Source: Geothrix sp. 21YS21S-4
GTDB lineage: Bacteria; Acidobacteriota; Holophagae; Holophagales; Holophagaceae
NCBI RefSeq assembly: GCF_030845995.1
Contig: NZ_CP132719.1
Location: 2,356,001 to 2,420,000, forward strand
Direction: 5' to 3'
DNA length: 64,000 nt
Part shown: piece after piece, positions 1 to 6,650 of the stretch
How positions within the stretch are numbered: position 1 is the stretch's first letter
Layout: each line of letters starts with the position of its first letter
The notes under the pieces: model-generated
Told to the model about the DNA's origin: nothing
Database searches by the model: none
Seen by the model: only the letters and a program-made list of their open reading frames with translations
Position numbers and translations under genes: made by a program

Positions 1-1
1 G

Positions 2-1498
2 CTGGCGGCGGTGCGCGACGGGCGCATCCAGTTCACGCCCGAGCACCACGTCGCCGTGTGGGAGCACTGGCTGACCAACATCCAGGACTGGTGCATCAGC
101 CGCCAGCTGGTGTGGGGCCACCGCATCCCCGCGTGGACCTGCGGCGCCTGCGGCACGCTCCACGTGGAGCTGGAGGCCCCCGCGGCCTGCGCCTGCGGAT
201 CCAAGAATCTCATCCAGGATCCGGACACGCTGGACACCTGGTTCTCGTCGGCGCTGTGGCCGTTCAGCGTGTTCGGCTGGCCGGACGAGACGCCGGACCT
301 GAAGCGCTACTACCCCACCAGCGTGCTGATCACCGGCTACGACATCCTGTTCTTCTGGGTGGCGCGCATGGCCATGGCCGGCCTCACCTGGATGGGCGAG
401 GTGCCTTTCCGCAAGGTCTACTTCAACAGCCTGGTGCGCGACGCCAGCGGCCAGAAGATGAGCAAGACCAAGGGCAACGTCATCGATCCGCTGGAGGTGA
501 TGGAGGAGTACGGCACCGACGCCCTGCGCTTCGCCCTGTCCATCATGGCGGCGCCGGGAACCGACATCGCCATGAGCCCCGCGCGGCTCGAAGCCAGCCG
601 CAACTTCTGCAACAAGCTGTGGAACGCCTCGCGGTTCGTCCAGATGAACCTGGACGATTCGATCACGCTGGCGACGGAGCCGGAATTCGGCGAAGCCGAG
701 TTCTGGATGGTGGGCCGCCTGCGGGACGAACTCACGGCGATCACCGAATCGCTCGAAGCCTTCCGGTTCCACGACGCCGCGGAACGGCTGTACCACCTGG
801 TCTACGACGACTTCTGCGCCACCTACATCGAGCTGGCCAAGGTGCAGCTCCAGAACGGGACCGCCGCCCAGAAGGCCGCCATCCTGCGCTTCCTGGACAT
901 CCTGCTGCGCGCCCTGCACCCCTTCGTGCCGTTCCTCACGGAAGAGATCCACGAGGCGGTGATCGCCCCCCGCCTGCCGACCGCGGAACCGACCCTGCTC
1001 ACGCTGAGAAGCTGGCCCATGGATGAGCCGCTCCTCCGCACCCAAGGCGGCAAGCCAGCGCTTATCCCCCGCTTCCAGGAAGTGCTCTCCGCGTTCCTGC
1101 GCCTCAAGGCGGAACAGGGCGTGGATCCGGCCAAGCGGGTGGCGGCCTTCTGTTCCCTGGCGGAACTGGAGCCCTTCGCCGAGGCCCTCAAATCCATCGC
1201 GCGGCTCGAATCCGTGACCTTCACCCAGGCGGACCTGGCCTCGCCCACCCGCGCCGTGGCCGTGGTGGCGGGCGGGACCGTGGCTCTGGAACTGGCGGGC
1301 CTCAAGGACCCGGCGGCGGAGAAGGCCAAGCTGGAGAAGGAACTGGCCAAGCTGGAGAAGGAACTGGAACCCCTCCGTGGGCGCCTGGCGGACGACAGTT
1401 TCGTCACCAAGGCTCCGGAAGCGGCCGTCGCGAAACTGCGCGCCCAGGCCGAGGAAAAGGAGCGGCGGCTGGCCCAGGTGAAGGCTCTCCTGGGCTGA
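2..1498 (+). CDS. valS: Valyl-tRNA synthetase, C-terminal part (5' end outside window)
   Basis: Class Ia aminoacyl-tRNA synthetase that charges tRNA-Val in the cytoplasm. Only the last 498 residues are present; the open frame runs off the left edge, so the HIGH half is missing. The fragment shows a four-Cys zinc-ribbon-like insert (C47, C50, C63, C65 of the fragment), the KMSK catalytic loop at fragment residues 152-155 (nucleotides 455-466), the helical anticodon-binding domain, and a Lys/Glu/Leu-rich coiled-coil tail from about residue 440, which is the hallmark C-terminal arm of ValRS. The order of motifs and the tail distinguish it from IleRS and LeuRS. A tRNA-Val(GAC) gene lies in the same window at 16.1 kb. 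Confidence 0.96.
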   Translation: MAAVRDGRIQFTPEHHVAVWEHWLTNIQDWCISRQLVWGHRIPAWTCGACGTLHVELEAPAACACGSKNLIQDPDTLDTWFSSALWPFSVFGWPDETPDLKRYYPTSVLITGYDILFFWVARMAMAGLTWMGEVPFRKVYFNSLVRDASGQKMSKTKGNVIDPLEVMEEYGTDALRFALSIMAAPGTDIAMSPARLEASRNFCNKLWNASRFVQMNLDDSITLATEPEFGEAEFWMVGRLRDELTAITESLEAFRFHDAAERLYHLVYDDFCATYIELAKVQLQNGTAAQKAAILRFLDILLRALHPFVPFLTEEIHEAVIAPRLPTAEPTLLTLRSWPMDEPLLRTQGGKPALIPRFQEVLSAFLRLKAEQGVDPAKRVAAFCSLAELEPFAEALKSIARLESVTFTQADLASPTRAVAVVAGGTVALELAGLKDPAAEKAKLEKELAKLEKELEPLRGRLADDSFVTKAPEAAVAKLRAQAEEKERRLAQVKALLG

Positions 1499-1527
1499 AT
1501 CCTTCCCCGCAATGCTAATCTGATGTC

Positions 1528-1950
1528 ATGACGAAGACTTACTACGCCGGCCAGGACGTCGATGCACCCTGCGGCCGCTGCGGCGGGGAGACCCGCCACC
1601 AGATCCTGACCGTCACGAACGGCGTTCCGGAACAGCTCATCTGCGGCAATTGCCGCTCCGTCCACAAGTTCCGCGCGGCGCGGCCCGAGCCCCTGCCCCG
1701 CTCGCCCCGGATCCCCGCGGCGGCCAAGGCCGGTGGTCCCCGCCCGGGTTCGCTGTTCTCCCAGTTCCAGGAGGTCATGGCCCGCGAGCAGGGCGGCGCG
1801 CTGGCCCGCCCTTATTCCGTGGCGACCCGCTGGGAAGAGGGCGCGTGGATGGACCATCCCAGCTTCGGCCTAGGCCGGGTCCAGCGGCGCGTGGGACGGA
1901 AAGTGGACGTGCTGTTCAGGGATGGGCTGAAGACCCTGATCAGCGCATGA
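1528..1950 (+). CDS. Zinc-ribbon protein of unknown function
   Basis: A 140-residue protein not matched to a named family. The N-terminus carries two CxxC pairs (C15/C18 and C39/C42), a classic zinc ribbon. A Pro/Arg-rich linker follows, and the last 40 residues hold an HPSFGLGRV...KVDVLF..GLKTL segment resembling the small beta domain of CarD/UvrD-tail type proteins, so a nucleic-acid-linked role is possible but inferred. The stop overlaps the start of the following exonuclease (ATGA), implying translational coupling. There is no Shine-Dalgarno before the ATG; a TAATCT hexamer at 1516-1521 sits exactly where a -10 box would give a leaderless transcript. Confidence 0.8.
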   Translation: MTKTYYAGQDVDAPCGRCGGETRHQILTVTNGVPEQLICGNCRSVHKFRAARPEPLPRSPRIPAAAKAGGPRPGSLFSQFQEVMAREQGGALARPYSVATRWEEGAWMDHPSFGLGRVQRRVGRKVDVLFRDGLKTLISA

Positions 1951-2585
1951 TCCAGGAACCGCTCCTCGAAACCGGATCTCCCGCCCTGCGGGAACTGCGG
2001 TTCGCGGTGCTCGATCTGGAGACGACGGGCGGCAGCCCCAAGAGCCGGTGGAACAAGGAGGGGCGGTTTATCCGGGCCTCCGAGATCACCGAAGTGGGCG
2101 TGGTGGGCCTGTCGGGCATGGTCGTGGAGGACCGGTTCTCCAGCCTCGCTGCCATCGAGGGCTTTCTGCCGGAAGAGATCCAGCGCCTGACGGGGATCAG
2201 CCTCCCCATGCTGGCGGGCGCTCCGCCCTGGGAACAGGTCGCCCTGAAAGTGGCGCCCCGGCTGGAGGGCCGCGTGTGGGTCGCCCACTACGCGCCCTAC
2301 GACGGCAGCTTCCTCAAGGCCTGGCTGCCCGAGGGGATCTGGCGCCGCCACCGGCTGATCTGCACCCGCCTCCTCGCCAAGGAACTCCTCCCCGAGCTGC
2401 CCAAGCGCAGCCTGGCCGACGTCTGCGCCCACCTGGGGATCACCAACACCCGCGCCCACCGCGCCCTCCAGGACGCCGAGGCCACCGCCGAAGCCCTGCA
2501 ATGCCTGATCCAGCGCGCCGAAGACCGGGGACTGGACGGAGAGGCCTTCCTCCGCCTGGGCGAAGTGGCCTGGAACAAGGTCTGA
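1947..2585 (+). CDS. DnaQ-like DEDDh 3'-5' exonuclease
   Basis: A 212-residue stand-alone exonuclease of the DnaQ/RNase T superfamily, expected to remove 3' nucleotides from DNA or RNA using two metal ions. Exo I is DLETTGG (D23, E25), Exo II lies in the HYAPYDGSFL segment, and Exo III is the DEDDh-type HRALQDAEAT (H171, D176). The ATG at 1947 is chosen because it overlaps the upstream stop by four bases and places Exo I at the normal distance; an upstream in-frame extension would run through the previous gene. The substrate cannot be told from sequence: it could be a proofreading-like subunit, an epsilon paralogue or an oligoribonuclease-like enzyme. Confidence 0.88.
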   Translation: MIQEPLLETGSPALRELRFAVLDLETTGGSPKSRWNKEGRFIRASEITEVGVVGLSGMVVEDRFSSLAAIEGFLPEEIQRLTGISLPMLAGAPPWEQVALKVAPRLEGRVWVAHYAPYDGSFLKAWLPEGIWRRHRLICTRLLAKELLPELPKRSLADVCAHLGITNTRAHRALQDAEATAEALQCLIQRAEDRGLDGEAFLRLGEVAWNKV

Positions 2586-2602
2586 TCGCGCTTCAACCGA
2601 AG

Positions 2603-2646
2603 GACAGGACTCACCGCCAAGGTTCCTCTGGGCGGTGAGTCCTGTC
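2603..2646. terminator. Bidirectional hairpin terminator
   Basis: A perfect 16-bp inverted repeat (2603-2618 with 2631-2646) around a 12-nt loop sits between the convergent exonuclease and W-repeat lipoprotein genes. There is no strong T-run on either side, so it may act as a barrier or mRNA-stabilising stem rather than a textbook intrinsic terminator. Confidence 0.7.
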
Positions 2647-2659
2647 TGCGGAGGTGAAC

Positions 2660-4060
2660 TCAGTTCCAGCGGTTGGCGTAGATGTGGCGGATGCCGCTCG
2701 CGTCCTTCTGGTACCACGTGGCGATGGCCGATCCGGAGCTCGAGACCTGGACGGAAGGGGCATAGGCCATGCCGGCGTCGCTCGTCTCCAGGAGGCGCGC
2801 GGAATCCCACCCCCGCGTGACGTCGAAATGGGCGCCGAAGATGCTGGCCACGGAACCCACGTTCTGGTTCCACACCAGCGCTGCGGAGCCCGCCGCATTG
2901 ACGTGGAGCGCGAGGCTTCCGATCTCCCCCGATTGCGTATCGAGGGGCTGGGTGGAGGCCGTCCAGGCCCCCGATGGCGGGCGGCTGGCCAGATAGATGT
3001 CGTTCCACGACCCAGCGGAGTACTGGAGCCAGGCGCCGTAGGCGTAGCCCGTGGCGTCGATGCCCACGCGCGGAACGTCGCCCGCGGCCGTGGTCATGGG
3101 CGACGCCGCGCTCCACACGCCGGTCGCGGGGTTCCACACCCGGGCGTAGGGGCGGTAGTCGCTTCCGTTGACGCTCTCAGCCCAGCCCAGCACCGCGCCG
3201 CCGGCGCTCATGGCGAGTGAACAGCCGTAGGCGTCATCCCGACTTTCCAGGCCCACCTGGAGGCTGGGGATAGGGCCCGCCTGCCAGCCCTGGCTGCGGC
3301 GGTAGAGGGCGGCGCACACCGCCGCAGGGCCACTCTCCACATCGACGGCGCGATTCCATGCGACGAACCCATTCCCCGCCGGATCCATCGCGGCGCAGGG
3401 GACGTAGTTGTTGGTGGAGGAACTGGTCCCCAGGATCGTGGGCGCCGACCAGAAGCCGGTGCCGGCGTCGAAGCGGGTCGCCTGGATTTCGTAGTAGCCG
3501 GAGGCGTTCTGCTGGTGCCACGCCACGATGGCGTTTCCGGAACCGTCCGCCGCCACCGACGGGTAGGCGGCTGCCGCCGTCCCTGTGCTCACCTTCAGGG
3601 GGCCGCTCCACCCCGAGCCCGGGACGTAGCGGTTCACGTACACGGCGGTGGATCCGACGACCGGCGTCTGTTCCCAGGCCACGAAGAAGGCCCCATTCCC
3701 GCTGACGGTCACCACCGGATAGGCCGCGTCGCCGTCCAGGGATTCGATGGTTCCCTCCGGCTGCCACCCGGTGCCCGGTTGGTAGACCTTCGCCCAGATA
3801 TCGGCCGGGCCGCCCAGCGTCCGGAACCACACCACCAGGGCGCGGCCGGAACCGTCCACGGCCACCTGGGGGTTGTAGGAGTCGAAGAGAAGGTTGGTCT
3901 CCAGCACCTGGGCGGAGCCCCAGGAACCGGCCGTCGCCGGGGGCGGCACCACTGCGGCCCCGCCGCCTCCCCCCCCTCCGCCGCAGGCCAGGGCCGCGAG
4001 CAGCGCGGAGCCCGCCGCCAGACGGCGCAGGAACTGGGAAAAGGAAAGCGGGATGGGCAC
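2660..4060 (-). CDS. Exported lipoprotein with about eight W-containing beta-propeller-like repeats
   Basis: A 466-residue predicted lipoprotein of unknown function. The GTG at 4060 is chosen because GGAGGA lies just upstream and it opens a signal peptide ending in a lipobox (LAALAC); the longer ATG frame only adds a Pro/Arg-rich extension. After the lipidated Cys comes a run of eight glycines, then about eight spaced repeats of the form G-x-A-x-x-x-W followed by a hydrophilic turn (for example SGRALVVWFR, GNAIVAWHQQ, GSAIATWYQK). This spacing suggests a beta-propeller of seven or eight blades facing the periplasm or cell surface. No catalytic motif is visible. It is convergent with the exonuclease gene and separated from it by a strong hairpin. 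Confidence 0.8.
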   Translation of the reverse strand: MPIPLSFSQFLRRLAAGSALLAALACGGGGGGGGAAVVPPPATAGSWGSAQVLETNLLFDSYNPQVAVDGSGRALVVWFRTLGGPADIWAKVYQPGTGWQPEGTIESLDGDAAYPVVTVSGNGAFFVAWEQTPVVGSTAVYVNRYVPGSGWSGPLKVSTGTAAAAYPSVAADGSGNAIVAWHQQNASGYYEIQATRFDAGTGFWSAPTILGTSSSTNNYVPCAAMDPAGNGFVAWNRAVDVESGPAAVCAALYRRSQGWQAGPIPSLQVGLESRDDAYGCSLAMSAGGAVLGWAESVNGSDYRPYARVWNPATGVWSAASPMTTAAGDVPRVGIDATGYAYGAWLQYSAGSWNDIYLASRPPSGAWTASTQPLDTQSGEIGSLALHVNAAGSAALVWNQNVGSVASIFGAHFDVTRGWDSARLLETSDAGMAYAPSVQVSSSGSAIATWYQKDASGIRHIYANRWN

Positions 4061-4186
4061 GGGTCCTCCGGAGCGCCCGCGTCCGGAATCAAGGCGCGGA
4101 GACGGGGGCAACCTCGGAACCTGGACTGTCGGGGTGGGGCGAGGAAAGCGTAGCATTCTCCCCCAAAGCCCTGCGGAGCAACCCCG

Positions 4187-4357
4187 TCAGCCGAGGGCCT
4201 TCTTGGCTTTTTCCGCGGAGGCCTGGGAATAGTAGGCGCACACGCCCTTCTTGGCGTCCGGCGCGATGCCCGCGGCCTTGAGGGCGTCCTTGAACTTCTT
4301 CTCCGGCACGCCCAGTTCCTTCGCCCAGTTCACCGCCGTCTTAAGATCGTCCGCCAC
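4187..4357 (-). CDS. Small helical protein (56 aa)
   Basis: A 56-residue ORF with a GTG start preceded by GGAGG at five-base spacing. The longer frame has no ribosome site and reads antisense to the next gene. The product is Lys/Ala-rich and predicted helical, with a repeated ELGVPEKKFKDALKAAGI-type helix-turn pattern and a single Cys near the end (KKGVCAYY). It could be a small nucleic-acid-binding or adaptor protein, but no family is recognised. It is divergent from the membrane protein gene at 4415, with only 57 bp between start codons. Confidence 0.65.
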   Translation of the reverse strand: MADDLKTAVNWAKELGVPEKKFKDALKAAGIAPDAKKGVCAYYSQASAEKAKKALG

Positions 4358-4414
4358 AGGACCCTCCCCCCGGTCGAGCGCCGGTCCGGGAATGGTAGCG
4401 CTAGACTTCCCCCC

Positions 4415-4984
4415 ATGGACCTCTCCCGCTTCCTCGACCTCGTCCGCACCCAGGGCTGGCAGGGATGGTCCCTGTGGCTGGTGCTCATGGCCCAGGCCCT
4501 CCTGTGGGTGGGGCTGGTGCGCCTCCAGCTCTCTCTTCACCGGGAGGAGGCGCCCTGGGAGGAATGCGTCGGCAAGATCCGCTCCGCCTTCCTCCGCAAA
4601 GTGAACGGCGAGGAGGAGATCCAGGAACTGAAGGTCCACCGCTACGCCCCCCTCGTGGATCAGCTCCTGGCCCTCCATTTCGCGGAACAGAAGAGCGACC
4701 GCTTCGACCGCTGGCTGCTTCTCCGCTGGAAGGCCAAGGAGGGGTTACGCCCTTTCTGGATCCGGTGGGGCCACCTGGTGATCGCCTTCGGCGCCGTGGT
4801 CTGGTACCTCCAAGGCCTGCGCCTGGACCTGGGCACCGACGCCCTCAAGCGCACGCCCGTCGATCCCCGCCTGCTGTGGGTCTGGCTGGGCTACGCCATG
4901 CTGCTCGCCTGGAAGATCGTCCGCCTCCAGGGCAACCTCGAACGCGTCCAGCGCAGCCTGCTGCTGCCGAGGCGGGAGGAATAG
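4415..4984 (+). CDS. Membrane protein of unknown function
   Basis: A 189-residue protein with three likely membrane segments (about residues 18-36, 117-134 and 152-169), separated by a charged 75-residue cytoplasmic-type loop with the motif RYAPLVDQLLALHFAEQ. The topology is loosely reminiscent of MotA/ExbB-like proteins but the conserved features are absent, so no function is given. The start has no Shine-Dalgarno; TAGACT at 4402-4407 ends seven bases before the ATG, the geometry of a leaderless transcript. Confidence 0.75.
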   Translation: MDLSRFLDLVRTQGWQGWSLWLVLMAQALLWVGLVRLQLSLHREEAPWEECVGKIRSAFLRKVNGEEEIQELKVHRYAPLVDQLLALHFAEQKSDRFDRWLLLRWKAKEGLRPFWIRWGHLVIAFGAVVWYLQGLRLDLGTDALKRTPVDPRLLWVWLGYAMLLAWKIVRLQGNLERVQRSLLLPRREE

Positions 4985-5001
4985 TCCATGGCGGGAAAGA
5001 T

Positions 5002-5083
5002 CCACCACCAAGGCACCAAGACACCAAGGACAGACAAGGAAGAGACCTTTGCTTTTCTTGGTGTCTTGGTGCCTTGGTGGTGG
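5002..5083. repeat. Intergenic 27-bp perfect palindrome (dispersed repeat, copy A)
   Basis: A perfect inverted repeat: 5002-5028 pairs with 5057-5083 around a 28-nt loop. The arms are built of CACCAAG-type heptad units. A decayed relative lies at about 48102-48180. The element fills most of the gap between a membrane-protein gene and the yraN-like gene. It looks like a REP/MITE-like extragenic palindrome; no ORF is inside it. Confidence 0.8.
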
Positions 5084-5111
5084 TCCGTTTCAGTCTTGAA
5101 GGCTCATCCTC

Positions 5112-5492
5112 ATGCCCGCGTCTAGGCGCGGGGAAGCCGCCCGACGGCTGGGACTGCGCGTCGAACGGCTGACGCTGTGGCTGATGTGGGCTCGGGGCTG
5201 GGATCTGGTGGCCTGGCGGCGGAAGGTGGGTCGCTATGAACTGGACCTGCTCCTGAGCCGGGGACCGGAGTTGCGCCTGCTGGAGGTGAAAGCCCGCCGC
5301 CCCGGAACCTGGGTGGGCGCCGACACCGCCCTGGCGCCGGAACAGCGGCTCCGCCTTCAGCGGGCCCTGCGGACCTGGCTGGACCGGGTGCCCTGGCCGG
5401 GAACCGTCAGCTTCCAGCGGGTGAGCTGGGCGGGCTGGCGCTGCCGCCTCCATCCGGCGGAACGGTGGGACGCCCTGAAGCTTCCCCGCTGA
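5112..5492 (+). CDS. YraN/UPF0102 family endonuclease-like protein
   Basis: A 126-residue protein of the YraN (UPF0102) family, which has a restriction-endonuclease-like fold and is linked to DNA processing in other bacteria. The diagnostic core is present: RRKVGRYELDLLL with E43 and D45, then a strand ending LLEVKARR with E58 and K60, matching the PD-(D/E)xK-type active site. The Arg/Trp-rich tail is somewhat divergent. The last 86 bp overlap the end of the convergent merR-like gene, so the two messages are antisense to each other at their 3' ends. Confidence 0.75.
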   Translation: MPASRRGEAARRLGLRVERLTLWLMWARGWDLVAWRRKVGRYELDLLLSRGPELRLLEVKARRPGTWVGADTALAPEQRLRLQRALRTWLDRVPWPGTVSFQRVSWAGWRCRLHPAERWDALKLPR

Positions 5493-6012
5493 GGGGACCC
5501 GCCGAGGCCGCGCGGATCCGCGCGATCTCCTCCTCCGAGAGCCCCAGGAAGGCCAGGAACCGCTGATGGCGCAGGGGATCCGCCGCCTCGAAGGTGGCAT
5601 GCCAGCGGTCCATGTCCGCATCGGTGAAGCCCGAGGCCCGGAGGAGGGCCACCCAGGTGGCCTTGTCCAAGGCGGGCTCGCCCAGCAGGTCCGGATTCCG
5701 CAGGAAACCGCCGATCACCCGCTGCTGGCCGCGGAGGCGCCGGATCTCCTCATCCAAGGTGCGGAGGCGGCCTTCGAGGATGCCCGCCACCGCCCGTTCC
5801 GGCCCGTCCAGCAGGCGGCGGATCTCCGCGAGGGGCACGCCGGCCCGGCGGTAGGCGCAGATCCGCTCCAGCCGGACCTCCTCGGCTTCGCCGTAGCGCC
5901 GGTAGTCCTTGGCGCTGCGGCTCCCGGGCCGGAGGAGGCCGATGCGGTCGTAGTAGAGGAGGGCGCTCCGGGACAGGCCGAACCGCCGGGCGAGGGCGCT
6001 GATGGTGGGCAT
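5407..6012 (-). CDS. MerR-family transcriptional regulator
   Basis: A 201-residue regulator with an N-terminal MerR winged-helix (residues 1-70: a TISALARRFGLSRSALLYYD helix-turn-helix followed by YRRYGEAEEVRLERI), a coiled-coil dimer helix around 85-110 and a C-terminal segment with TIPAS-like helices. No Cys cluster typical of metal sensors is seen, so the effector is unknown. It lies 20 bp downstream of the SRPBCC gene on the same strand, probably one operon. TACAGT at 6018-6023 (minus strand) ends five bases before the ATG, suggesting an alternative leaderless transcript. The 3' end overlaps yraN by 86 bp. Confidence 0.85.
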   Translation of the reverse strand: MPTISALARRFGLSRSALLYYDRIGLLRPGSRSAKDYRRYGEAEEVRLERICAYRRAGVPLAEIRRLLDGPERAVAGILEGRLRTLDEEIRRLRGQQRVIGGFLRNPDLLGEPALDKATWVALLRASGFTDADMDRWHATFEAADPLRHQRFLAFLGLSEEEIARIRAASAGPLSGEASGRPTVPPDGGGSASPPSSPAGS

Positions 6013-6032
6013 GGGTCACTGTACTTCCCGGA

Positions 6033-6518
6033 TCAGGGCGCGCCCACCAGGCACGCTCCGGTCCGGAGGAAATGGGCGAGCTTGGCCTCCAGCGCCGCCA
6101 GTCGGGCCGGCAGGGCGGCCAGGTACTCCCGGTGGAACCCTTCCCGGGTGGGATCGAGGGCCGTCAGGGTGTAGGTCCAGCTCACGCGGGACCCGCCCGT
6201 CTCGGCCTCCAGGGCGATGTCCAGCACCGTGACGAGGGAGCCTGGGGCGTACACCACGAATTGCACGGCGGCCGGAGGCTCGTGGCGGCTCACGGTCCAG
6301 ACCCATTCGGAGCCGTCGGGCCCCGGGCTGGTGAACACGGCACCGGGCTCGGCCAGGCCGCTAACGGAATGAAGCATCCGGGCGTCCCAGCCTTCCAGCC
6401 ATTCCCGCTCCCGGACGGGGCACAGGAGCGGGAACACGGCCGAAGGGGGATGGGCCAGATGCATGACGTGGGTGCAGGACAGGCGCAGGGCGGCCTCGGG
6501 CACGGGCGCTTCGATCAT
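6033..6518 (-). CDS. SRPBCC (START/Bet v1-like) domain protein
   Basis: A 161-residue protein with the features of polyketide-cyclase/SRPBCC helix-grip proteins: an early HPPSAVFPLLCPVREREWLEGW segment, alternating strands ending VSWTYTLTALD, and a long C-terminal helix (residues 120-150). Such proteins bind small hydrophobic ligands. The start at 6518 is preferred because GGAGAG precedes it; the longer frame adds an unlikely Pro/Arg-rich tail. It is cotranscribed with the downstream MerR-type regulator, which may respond to the same ligand; this link is inference. Confidence 0.78.
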   Translation of the reverse strand: MIEAPVPEAALRLSCTHVMHLAHPPSAVFPLLCPVREREWLEGWDARMLHSVSGLAEPGAVFTSPGPDGSEWVWTVSRHEPPAAVQFVVYAPGSLVTVLDIALEAETGGSRVSWTYTLTALDPTREGFHREYLAALPARLAALEAKLAHFLRTGACLVGAP

Positions 6519-6613
6519 CGGTCTCTCCAGGGGATCCTTCCCCGGAGCCCAGCCTCGGGGGTGAAGCCGTGGTCGGGTCAAGCGGGTCTAGGTCAGGGGG
6601 CCCCCGCCCGCTT

Positions 6614-6628
6614 TGGCACACCCCTCGC
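6614..6628 (+). promoter_or_regulatory. Candidate sigma-54 (-24/-12) promoter for flhA operon
   Basis: TGGCAC-N5-TCGC with the invariant GG (6615-6616) and GC (6627-6628) exactly ten bases apart; it matches 9 of 12 consensus positions. Transcription would start near 6640, about ten bases before the flhA ATG. Confidence 0.5.
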
Positions 6629-6650
6629 CCCGCACCCTCCGGGTGTCGGT

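Noticed and set aside
6072-6650. 193-codon N-terminal extension of flhA
   Set aside because: It runs antisense through the SRPBCC gene and FlhA homologues begin at the internal ATG (6651).
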